A stretch of 64,000 nt of DNA, taken from the NCBI RefSeq assembly GCF_003258605.2, contig NZ_CP031264.1, positions 3,224,001-3,288,000 on the forward strand. Reading direction: 5' to 3'. Both the position numbers and the translations under genes were made by a program. Below, piece by piece: positions 39,010 to 45,702 of the stretch; the stretch's first letter is position 1; each line of letters begins with the position of its first letter. The DNA comes from Peterkaempfera bronchialis (GTDB lineage Bacteria > Actinomycetota > Actinomycetes > Streptomycetales > Streptomycetaceae). The notes under the pieces were generated by a model, which was not told where the DNA came from, ran no database searches, and saw nothing but the letters and a program-made list of their open reading frames with translations.

Positions 39010-41139
39010 CTACACCCCGGCTCGCTCGGCCCGCAGGCACGAGGCGTGGTGGACGGCGGCGTCCTCGTCGTCGGTCTCCGCGAGCACTGCCGCGAAGTCG
39101 CTCGCGGCCTCGGCGAAACGGCCCGCCGCCTCGTGGACCAGACCCCGGTTGTACCGGATGGCCGTCGAGCCGCCGAGTGCGATCGCCCGGTCGAAGTCGG
39201 CCACCGCCGTCTCCAGATCGCCCGCGCCAAAGGCTATTTCGGCCTTGACCGCCCAGGCTTCCGCGAGGTCCGGGTCGCTTTCCAGGGCCGCACCGAGCGC
39301 GTCGAGCGCGGGTCCGGCCTCGCCCTGCTCGGCCAGCAGCCGACCCTTGAGGGAGAGCAGCGGGGCATTGCCGGGGTCCAGTTCGAGGCCCGCCGCCACA
39401 TCGCGCAGCGCCGACTGCGGATCGCCGAGTTCGGCGTGCACCCCCGCCCGGTTCAGCAGCGCGTCCACATTGCCGGGGTCGAGGACCAGCGTGCGGTCGA
39501 ACTCGGCGAGCGCGCCTTCGATGTCGCCGAGCTCCAGCCGGGCGTCACCGCAGTTGTAGTGCGCCTCGGGGAAGGGCGGTTCCAGGGTCAGCGCGTGCTC
39601 GTAATCCGCCAGCGCCTCCTCGGTTCGGCCCATGCGGCGCAGGATGTTGCCCCGGTTGAAGTAGTGGTCGGAGAAGTCGTCGTCGATGTCCATGACGACC
39701 GCGTAGTCCGCCAGCGCGTCCTCCAGCCGGCCGCTCATCGCGTTGACCTGGGCACGGTTGTAGCGCAGACCCACCCGGTGCCAGCTGCGCTCGCCGAGCC
39801 CGAGTTCCTTGTCCAGCCGCTCGATGCCCTCGTCGAGCAGCCGGAGTGCCTCGTCCATGCCGCCGGTGCGGGTGGCGACGAGGGCGAGCCCATTGCGGTT
39901 GAAGACGGAGAAGAACGTACGCTCCTGCGGGTCCTCCAGCACCGAGGCGATGGCAATCGCCTGGTTGATCCAGGCCCTGGCCTGGTCCGGGTCCCGCTTC
40001 TCCGGGGCGAAGTGGCGGGCGTAGAGCATGCCGGTCTCATAGGCGAGTTTCATATGCACGGCCGGGTCGATGCTGGTCCGCCGGGCGGCGTCCTGGAGTA
40101 CCGCGGATTCGTCCGCCCGGCCGGCCGCCGCGAGCGACACCGCGGTGTCCCGGGTGAACTCCCACCAGAAATCGGGCTGCTGCTCCGCGTCGACGAGGAG
40201 CAGCCCGCGTCGGCCGTACTCCACGGCGGTCCCGTACAGGCCCAGGTACTTGCAGCGGGTCTGCGCCCAGCGCAGCGCCTCGACGCCGGCCGTGTTGCGG
40301 GTACTGCCGCGTTCCAGGTGGTAGGGCAGGGAGCCCAGCCGCAGGGAGGGCTCGGACTCGGCGGCCGTGGCCAGAGCGGCGGCGCGTGCGTCGTGCAGCG
40401 CGGCACGGCGTGCCGGGTCCAGGGCCTCGTAGGCGGCGACCGTCGCCGGGTCGTCGGTGACGCCGTCGGACTCGACGTAGGCGAGGGCGAGCTCGTCTGC
40501 GGCGGCCTGGGGCTCGGCGGGCCGGTCCTCGGCGGGCGCCGGCGGGAGGTCGGGCGCCGTGATCCGCTGGGTATGCGCAAGCAGGGCCTGGGGCAGGGAC
40601 TCGGAGGTCGGGCCCGGCCGCTCGGGCGGGGTGTCGGGTCCGGTGGTGACCACGACGGTCAGCAGCCGCGCGGGCATCCGCCGCAGCAGGACGGCCAGGA
40701 ACTCCTGGTCGGTGGCGTCGGCGTGTTCGACGTCGTTCACGACCAGGGTGCGCGGGGTGTCGCCGAGGCCGCCGAGGTAGCTTTCGAGGAAGTCGACCAG
40801 GCCGTGGGAGACGCGCAGCGAGTGCAGTCGCGCGGGGTACCGGCTGACCGCGACCGGCCCCTTGGCGCTCGCCTCCAGGGGGCGGAGGATCGCCGGGACC
40901 AGGCCGGCCAGTTCGGGGGTCGTCTCCTGGAGTTCGATGCGGTGCCGCTGCGCGAGGTCCGGGTTCCGCCGCAGCGCCTCCGGGCCGATCAGGCGCAGGA
41001 GGGTGCCGACGGCCGTGTAGGGCCCGCGCAGGTGGTGGTGCGCGCTGACTGCCGCGAGCAGCGGTGGCAGCGCAAGACCGGCGCGCAGCTGGTCGCGGTC
41101 GGCCCGCAGCGGCGCCTGTATCCAGTAGTGGCTGCTCAT
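39010..41139 (-). CDS. TPR protein with degenerate STAND-ATPase-like N-terminus
   Basis: A 709-residue cytoplasmic protein. Residues 1-190 resemble the ATPase part of LAL regulators but the P-loop is missing; what remains is a Walker-B-like RTLVVNDVEHADATDQEFLA near 130-149, with Asn where Asp is expected. From about 240 on it is built of TPR-like repeats, clearest at 430-690 (NRGNILRRMGRTEEALADYE; NCGDARLELGDIEGALAEFD; NRAGVHAELGDPQSALRDVA). There is no HTH. The ATG at 41137-41139 follows AAAGG. Between the M50 and flavin reductase genes in one operon; a scaffold for peptide-modifying enzymes is an inference. Confidence 0.75.
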   Translation of the reverse strand: MSSHYWIQAPLRADRDQLRAGLALPPLLAAVSAHHHLRGPYTAVGTLLRLIGPEALRRNPDLAQRHRIELQETTPELAGLVPAILRPLEASAKGPVAVSRYPARLHSLRVSHGLVDFLESYLGGLGDTPRTLVVNDVEHADATDQEFLAVLLRRMPARLLTVVVTTGPDTPPERPGPTSESLPQALLAHTQRITAPDLPPAPAEDRPAEPQAAADELALAYVESDGVTDDPATVAAYEALDPARRAALHDARAAALATAAESEPSLRLGSLPYHLERGSTRNTAGVEALRWAQTRCKYLGLYGTAVEYGRRGLLLVDAEQQPDFWWEFTRDTAVSLAAAGRADESAVLQDAARRTSIDPAVHMKLAYETGMLYARHFAPEKRDPDQARAWINQAIAIASVLEDPQERTFFSVFNRNGLALVATRTGGMDEALRLLDEGIERLDKELGLGERSWHRVGLRYNRAQVNAMSGRLEDALADYAVVMDIDDDFSDHYFNRGNILRRMGRTEEALADYEHALTLEPPFPEAHYNCGDARLELGDIEGALAEFDRTLVLDPGNVDALLNRAGVHAELGDPQSALRDVAAGLELDPGNAPLLSLKGRLLAEQGEAGPALDALGAALESDPDLAEAWAVKAEIAFGAGDLETAVADFDRAIALGGSTAIRYNRGLVHEAAGRFAEAASDFAAVLAETDDEDAAVHHASCLRAERAGV

Positions 41140-41224
41140 GAGTCTGCCTTTCGAGCGAGGGAGTGCCTGTGCCTCGGGTGCCACGGGTGCCACGGGTGCC
41201 TCGGGACTCGGGACTCGGGACCCG
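41140..41224. repeat. Short tandem repeats between M50 and TPR genes
   Basis: CGGGTGCCA-type nonamers occur three times at about 41177-41205, followed by three copies of GGGACTC to 41222. It is the only gap in the operon apart from the one before the M50 gene, and holds no open frame. Confidence 0.55.
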
Positions 41225-42442
41225 TTAGGTGGTGACGTGCGTGAACTGGGCGCGGCGGCGCGCGCGGTCCCTGAGGGCGATCCACAGCGGAAGCAGCGTC
41301 TGCGTGAGCAGCAGGATCAGGAAGGCCACCGAGTCCAGCAGCCGCAGGCTGCTCGCCTCGCCCGAGGTGAAGCGGGCCACCGAGCTCAGGAACATGTGGA
41401 CGAAGACAGGCAGCAGGGCGAAGAGCGTGGTGCTGAGGCTGATCGTGTAGCCGACCAGCACCAGCCAGGAGTACCAGCGGGCCGCCTTGAGGTCCACGGG
41501 GTGCGCCGTGCTGAGGTCGACGACCCTGTCGCGCCGGCCCAGGAGCCGGTTGGCATGGTTGCGCAGGGTCCGCAGAGCGACGCTGTGCAGGTCGACGCTG
41601 CCGAGCACGGTGGTGATCAGTACGTAGATGTCGGTGCGCAGGTAGAAGAAGAACTGCCAGAGCAGCCGGGTGAAGGTGGCGAAGGCGACGCCCAGGCAGA
41701 CCCGTCCGGCCAGCGACGGGTGGTTGCCCGCCCCGCCGAGGAGGTCGGCAAGGACCACCAGCGCGCAGAGCACCAGGACGTCGGCCAGCATGCCGGCGAG
41801 AATCGGCAGGTACCGCTTACGCCGGGGGACCGCCACCAGCCCGTCGAGCGCGGTCTCGACCACCAGGAAATAGAAGCGGTAGGACATCGACACCCGTGAG
41901 CGGATGCCGAGTCGGCGGCCGGCCAGCGCATGGAAGATCTCGTGCAGGGCGATCAGCGGAGTGACCGCGACCAGCAGGGTCAGGTTGACCAAGGAGTAGT
42001 AGGAGCTGAAGACCAGGTCGTGGGAGCGCGGCAGCAGGCTGGGTGAACGCACCGTCAGCACCACCGCCGTCAGCATCAGCGCCGCGTAGCAGAACCACGC
42101 GTACGGCGAGAACATCGCCCGGCCCAGCCGCTGCCACCGCAGCGGGGCCGTCTCGGTCGGCGCCTCGTCCTCGGTCCTGGTGAAGCCCAGTTCCTCCAGC
42201 GCCGCCAGGACGTCCTCGACGTCGGCGCTCTCGCCGTAGGTGTCACGGTAGCGGCGGGCGGCCTCGTCGGCGGTCGCGCCGGCTTCGAGCCAGCGGACGA
42301 GCTGAGCACCGTCCGGCGGGAAGATCGCATACGAGTCGATGTCCGCCCGGCCGATCGTCACCCCGTCGCCGTCTTCGAGATAGACCAGCGGGTGGAAGAG
42401 GATCGGCTTCCCCGTGCTCTGGCTGGCGGTCTGTTCCGGCAC
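41225..42442 (-). CDS. PqqD-like domain fused to M50 metalloprotease
   Basis: A 405-residue polytopic membrane protein. Residues 10-90 resemble PqqD/RRE domains that bind peptide leaders (FHPLVYLEDGDGVTIGRADI; GATADEAARRYRDTYGESAD). Residues 105-400 form the M50 site-2-protease fold: several helices, the zinc motif HEIFHALAGRRLGI at 167-180 and a later metal-ligand region FFYLRTDIYVLITTVLGSVD near 260 in place of the usual NP..DG motif. Relatives are annotated as peptide zinc metalloproteases and accompany ribosomal-peptide clusters. The GTG at 42440-42442 has GGAGG seven bases upstream. It follows the peptide gene by 120 bases, with a hairpin in between. Leader removal or export of that peptide is the likely role. 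Confidence 0.85.
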   Translation of the reverse strand: MPEQTASQSTGKPILFHPLVYLEDGDGVTIGRADIDSYAIFPPDGAQLVRWLEAGATADEAARRYRDTYGESADVEDVLAALEELGFTRTEDEAPTETAPLRWQRLGRAMFSPYAWFCYAALMLTAVVLTVRSPSLLPRSHDLVFSSYYSLVNLTLLVAVTPLIALHEIFHALAGRRLGIRSRVSMSYRFYFLVVETALDGLVAVPRRKRYLPILAGMLADVLVLCALVVLADLLGGAGNHPSLAGRVCLGVAFATFTRLLWQFFFYLRTDIYVLITTVLGSVDLHSVALRTLRNHANRLLGRRDRVVDLSTAHPVDLKAARWYSWLVLVGYTISLSTTLFALLPVFVHMFLSSVARFTSGEASSLRLLDSVAFLILLLTQTLLPLWIALRDRARRRAQFTHVTT

Positions 42443-42511
42443 CGCTCGACCTCCCTTCTCCGTGACCGTCCGCTGGACCGGTCTGCCACTGCCCACCCGC
42501 AGGGCCGGGGT

Positions 42512-42545
42512 GCCGCCGTCCGGCAGCGTTGTGCAGGACGGCGGC
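42512..42545. terminator. Hairpin between peptide gene and M50 gene (attenuator-like)
   Basis: GCCGCCGTCC (42512-42521) pairs with GGACGGCGGC (42536-42545) over a 14-base loop. It starts 18 bases past the peptide stop. Such partial terminators after a precursor gene let the peptide be made in excess of its enzymes. Confidence 0.65.
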
Positions 42546-42562
42546 GTGCCCTCAGGCCTGGA

Positions 42563-42640
42563 TCACGCGGTCGGGTACGTGTGGCAGCCCGCAGTCGTGA
42601 GACGGACGGGACCGGCCTTGCGGATCACGATCTTCTTCAT
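42563..42640 (-). CDS. 25-residue putative RiPP precursor peptide
   Basis: The peptide starts MKKIVIRKAGPVRLT and ends GCHTYPTA. Its basic first half could be a leader; the last 8-10 residues, with one Cys, one His and one Tyr, a core. The start ATG (42638-42640) is preceded by AAGGAGGTCAGCG, a complete anti-Shine-Dalgarno match at ideal spacing. Such a strong site on so short a frame argues for a real gene. Downstream on the same strand lie the PqqD/M50 protease, TPR and flavin reductase genes. No known RiPP family is recognised. Inference: it is processed by these enzymes; alternatively it is a leader peptide that regulates them. Confidence 0.7.
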   Translation of the reverse strand: MKKIVIRKAGPVRLTTAGCHTYPTA

Positions 42641-42783
42641 CGCTGACCTCCTTGAGTGGGGATTCGGAACGTGCTCCATCACCTTCGGCGGCCCCTCCAG
42701 AACCTCACCAAAGTCCCGCCAAACCGCGCCCGTCCGCGTTCTCAGCGACCACAGGGGGGGCGCCGAGGCTATGGCGTGCTGCC

Positions 42784-42965
42784 CGGCGAAGTGGCTTCGG
42801 TCGGCAGGTCGATGACGGTGAACTCGCGCAGGCGCAAGACCAGTTGGCCGACGCACGCCCAGGGCAGGCAGGCGACGTCGACTGGTTCGGGTGCGGAGAG
42901 GCCGGGCTCGTAACGGGCACCGCGTACATCCCCCATGGCGCGGAGCCGCTGACACTAGCCGACCT
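42784..42965 (-). pseudogene. Remnant of a second copy of the 29-kb CxxC protein gene
   Basis: The DNA aligns to 29238-29430: GGCTTCGG..GACAGGTCGATGACGGTGAACTCGCGCAGG-like text (in short matches GATGACGGTGAACTCGCGCA and GACCAGTTGG) is shared, with a deletion of about 27 bases in the middle. It covers only the C-terminal end of the gene, and no start or zinc motifs remain. It lies just upstream of the peptide operon. Confidence 0.8.
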
Positions 42966-43156
42966 ACGCACTGCCCGGCCCGGCTCGTTGATCGTGATCA
43001 GCGGCAACTTCTTCAAGGGCACCGGTAGTCCTCTGACAGGCCCTGTTGCTCGCCCACTACGGTGTGCTCGCCCCGGGTGCCGGACATGCGCTGGTGGCCT
43101 CGACCGAACAGGGCTCGGGACAGCGGGACCTGCTGCACGACGACGCGCGCACCGTG

Positions 43157-43261
43157 CGTTTCGGCACAGGCGTCCAGCAGCTCGGAGTGGGTCTGAAGGT
43201 CGTGTATCCAAGATTGGTCGGGCGGCACACCGTAGCGGCCGCCGACCCCGAACTCGGCCCC
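43157..43261 (-). pseudogene. Fossil fragment of a cas3 gene
   Basis: In frame it reads GAEFGVGGRYGVPPDQSWIH, DLQTHSELLDACAETHG. The full cas3 in this window has QFGIVAGGHHGVPPDHSQIH, DL...TELLDACAETYD, with about 17 more residues in the middle. So the fragment is homologous to the HD-domain end of Cas3, with an internal deletion. The 43262-43326 flank is not recognisable. Confidence 0.8.
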
Positions 43262-43326
43262 GCCCTTGGCCGGCAACCTGCTCGCTGACCCCCGGCGGCG
43301 TGGTCGGGGGCTTCGGCGAAATCGCC

Positions 43327-44865
43327 TCAGTGCCCGTCCGACTCGCAGATGACTCTTGCCGACTTCGCCGGAACCAGACGGACCTGGTCGGCCCGAAGTT
43401 TCAGCGGTACTTCGGCGGCGCGGTCCCAGAGGACTGCCATATCGTCGGCGACGCCGAAGGAGAGATAAGGCCTGGCGGGCTGAAGATGGGGGCCCTCACC
43501 GGAAAGTTTGGCCAGGGGGACGACAGGCTCGACACAGGTCCACTGGGGCTGGACACCGAAATACGGGGATGGGGTGTCACCGCGCTTCGCGGCTGCGGTC
43601 GTGCGGTCGACTGCGGTCTGGGCCGAGTGTAGGGCGAGGACAGCCGCGCCGCCGAGGAGGAGAATCAGAAGGAAGACGTAGAGGAGGACGTTGAAACCGT
43701 CGCCGGGGGCGGCGTAGGAGTGGTGGCGGTGGCGGGCGTAGCCCCACCAAGCCGGGACGGCCATGACGATGCTCAACAGCATCAACAGCTTGAGAGCAGC
43801 GGCCAATTGCCAGATGGCGGGGACGTCAAGGTCGTCAGGGGACAGGTCGAAGCCATCCGCGTACAAGGCGTGCAGGACAGAGCCCGCGCTGAGGAGTGAG
43901 GAGACGACCAGCGTCACGACGAGTGGGACGGCCCAGGCCACCCACTCACCCCAGTTCCATTGCCGCACCAGAAGCCGCAGACCACCCAGGACAGCAACCA
44001 GCGCGGCCGAGACAAGGACCTGCATACGGGTCCAGCCTTGCCCGCCGACATCGTGCGGCAAGCCGATGGCCAGGGCGGCGAAGGACACCGTGGCGACGGC
44101 GGCGATCCCCGCACCCTTCAAGCGGTTGTTCCGGTGGAGTCTGGTGCCGGACCACAGGGTGGCACTCAGGCTGAGCAGGACGACCACAGACCAGAACCAC
44201 CAGGCGAACCCGTGGCGCCCGGATGCGAACACCAGCGAGGCTGCGGTCACCAGGGCCCAGAGCACCGCCCAGAAGAGCCGCCGCTCGCCCTCCTCCTCCG
44301 GCCAAGAGTGGGCCGCGTCGCGCCAGCGGCCATCGAGCGGGCGCACGGCGACCGGTGCCGTACGGACGTAGCCCGCGGTGGCGTCGATACGTGCCAGGCG
44401 CAGCGCCTGCGTCGGACTGCCGATCACCTTCACGCCTGTGTCGTACCGCCCCAATCGGACGGCGTAAGAATCGAGGAGGCGGCGCCAACGCGAGGCCGGC
44501 CACAGAGTGCGGTGGGTGGTGCTGAAGACCCGCCAGTGCGTGGGGAACTCTCGGTCGCGCAGGATCGGGTCGGCGCGGCGGACGTATGCCTCAAGCCGGG
44601 CCTTGCGCATCGCCTTGTGCACGCGATGCGAGGCGCCGCGATCACAGTTGCGCGCCGCACCGAAAAGTCGTACCTCCACCTCGTAGACCCGCGAAGCAGG
44701 ATCTGGATCCAGTACGCCTCTCGTCGGACCCGTACCGCACGCATGATGGCTGCGGATCAACCACCTGTGCGTGTCGAAGCGCCGCTCAGCCTCCTCCCAG
44801 TCGTGCGGTCCGCCGCGGACCTCGACGAGCACCAGCACCCGCTGGTCGTACCGCTCCTGCGCCAT
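43327..44865 (-). CDS. Membrane protein of unknown family
   Basis: A 512-residue protein. Residues 1-200 are soluble and basic (RYDQRVLVLVEVRGGPHDWE; RVHKAMRKARLEAYVRRADP); residues 205-430 have six to seven hydrophobic helices (LFWAVLWALVTAASLVFASG, VVVLLSLSATLW, MQVLVSAALVAVLGGLRLLV, FNVLLYVFLLILLLGGAAVL); the last 80 residues are soluble with YFGVQPQWTCVEPVVPLA. The ATG at 44863-44865 has GGGAGG five bases upstream, which decides against the longer frame to 45069. No recognised domain. Its neighbours are the second VapBC pair (divergent) and the peptide operon. Confidence 0.7.
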   Translation of the reverse strand: MAQERYDQRVLVLVEVRGGPHDWEEAERRFDTHRWLIRSHHACGTGPTRGVLDPDPASRVYEVEVRLFGAARNCDRGASHRVHKAMRKARLEAYVRRADPILRDREFPTHWRVFSTTHRTLWPASRWRRLLDSYAVRLGRYDTGVKVIGSPTQALRLARIDATAGYVRTAPVAVRPLDGRWRDAAHSWPEEEGERRLFWAVLWALVTAASLVFASGRHGFAWWFWSVVVLLSLSATLWSGTRLHRNNRLKGAGIAAVATVSFAALAIGLPHDVGGQGWTRMQVLVSAALVAVLGGLRLLVRQWNWGEWVAWAVPLVVTLVVSSLLSAGSVLHALYADGFDLSPDDLDVPAIWQLAAALKLLMLLSIVMAVPAWWGYARHRHHSYAAPGDGFNVLLYVFLLILLLGGAAVLALHSAQTAVDRTTAAAKRGDTPSPYFGVQPQWTCVEPVVPLAKLSGEGPHLQPARPYLSFGVADDMAVLWDRAAEVPLKLRADQVRLVPAKSARVICESDGH

Positions 44866-44993
44866 GCGTACCTCCCCTGCCTCCCCCGCCTCCCCGCGTA
44901 TGCGTCCACCACCGGGAACAGATGCGGGTTCGTGCAGGCTACTTCCGTGGGACGAACGCGGGCCCTGGCTGCGGACAGGCGGGCCACCCTTGC

Positions 44994-45018
44994 ACTGTAA
45001 GACGAATCGTCTTACAGT
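44994..45018. promoter_or_regulatory. 25-bp perfect palindrome in front of vapBC (operator)
   Basis: Arms ACTGTAAGACGA and complement are joined by one central base. It ends six bases before the antitoxin ATG. Autoregulated toxin-antitoxin operons have such sites where the antitoxin binds; here it covers the space where the transcript must start, leaving room for only a very short leader. Confidence 0.85.
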
Positions 45019-45024
45019 TGCTTC

Positions 45025-45258
45025 ATGGCTGACACCATCACGATCCGTAGCGATTCGGAGACCGAGCACGCTCTAGCGGTCCTGACCAACGACGGCAGTT
45101 CACGTTCGGCCGCCATCCGCCAGGCCGTACTGGAGACCGCGATGCGCAGGGAACGCGCTGCGGCCATGCGGCGTGCCGTCCTGCGGATGCCGCTCGGTGA
45201 ACCGGACGGCATCGACATCGGCGCCGAGATCTCCCGTGATCGCGGGGAAGAGCGCTGA
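45025..45258 (+). CDS. Ribbon-helix-helix antitoxin (VapB-like)
   Basis: A 77-residue protein with an RHH DNA-binding start: ADTITIRSDSETEHALAVLT (strand plus first helix), then SRSAAIRQAVLETAMRRERA (second helix). The C-terminus (MPLGEPDGIDIGAEISRDRG) would bind the toxin. Its stop codon overlaps the toxin start (TGATG), so they are coupled. The palindrome directly before the start codon is its likely binding site. Confidence 0.88.
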   Translation: MADTITIRSDSETEHALAVLTNDGSSRSAAIRQAVLETAMRRERAAAMRRAVLRMPLGEPDGIDIGAEISRDRGEER

Positions 45259-45650
45259 TGATCTACCTGGACTCGGCTGCCGTCGTCAAACTTGTACACG
45301 CCGAGCCCGAGTCGCAGGCGCTGCGCGCCTGGCTGGACGAACGGGCGGACACCGGCTGGACGAGTTCGGCACTGGTCGAGATCGAGTCGTTCCGAGCCCT
45401 GGCCCGCCACGCACCGGAAGCCGTCGCACGGCTCCATCCGGTCCTCGACCTGATCGACCTGGTGGACCTGGATGCCAGTGTCCGGATCCTGGCCCAAACC
45501 GTGAGACCGGCAGCGGTCCGAAGCCTGGACGCCATCCACCTCGGGACGGCCCTGCGCATCCGTTCGCGGCTCACCTCGTTCGTCACCTACGACAAGCGCC
45601 TGGCCGACGCCGCTCAAGCCGCAGGGCTGACCGTCGACATGCCGGTGTGA
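45258..45650 (+). CDS. PIN-domain ribonuclease toxin (VapC-like)
   Basis: A 130-residue PIN protein, a predicted Mg2+-dependent RNase. Seen: first acidic residue in MIYLDSAAVVKLVHAEPE, second in TSSALVEIESFRALARH (E near 42), third in VRSLDAIHLGTALRIRSR (D near 95), fourth in FVTYDKRLADAAQ (D near 113). All catalytic positions are present. Starts within the antitoxin stop codon. It differs strongly from the first VapC at 26276, so it was acquired separately. Confidence 0.9.
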   Translation: MIYLDSAAVVKLVHAEPESQALRAWLDERADTGWTSSALVEIESFRALARHAPEAVARLHPVLDLIDLVDLDASVRILAQTVRPAAVRSLDAIHLGTALRIRSRLTSFVTYDKRLADAAQAAGLTVDMPV

Positions 45651-45702
45651 CACTCGCCGCCCATCCGGCCGCGAGCCGCCGCGCAGGCAGGTCGGCCAAG
45701 CC

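Noticed and set aside
38356-41235. 959-codon plus-strand frame across flavin reductase and TPR genes
   Set aside because: Runs antisense through two genes with clear families; no start signal and random-like residues.
42563-42955. 130-codon minus-strand frame that contains the precursor peptide
   Set aside because: The part before residue 106 overlaps the decayed CxxC gene copy in another frame and has no ribosome binding site, whereas AAGGAGGT is placed exactly for the internal ATG at 42640.
26276-45650. One VapBC pair duplicated to give the two toxin-antitoxin loci
   Set aside because: The two antitoxins belong to different folds (helical versus ribbon-helix-helix) and the toxins share only catalytic residues, so they are independent.
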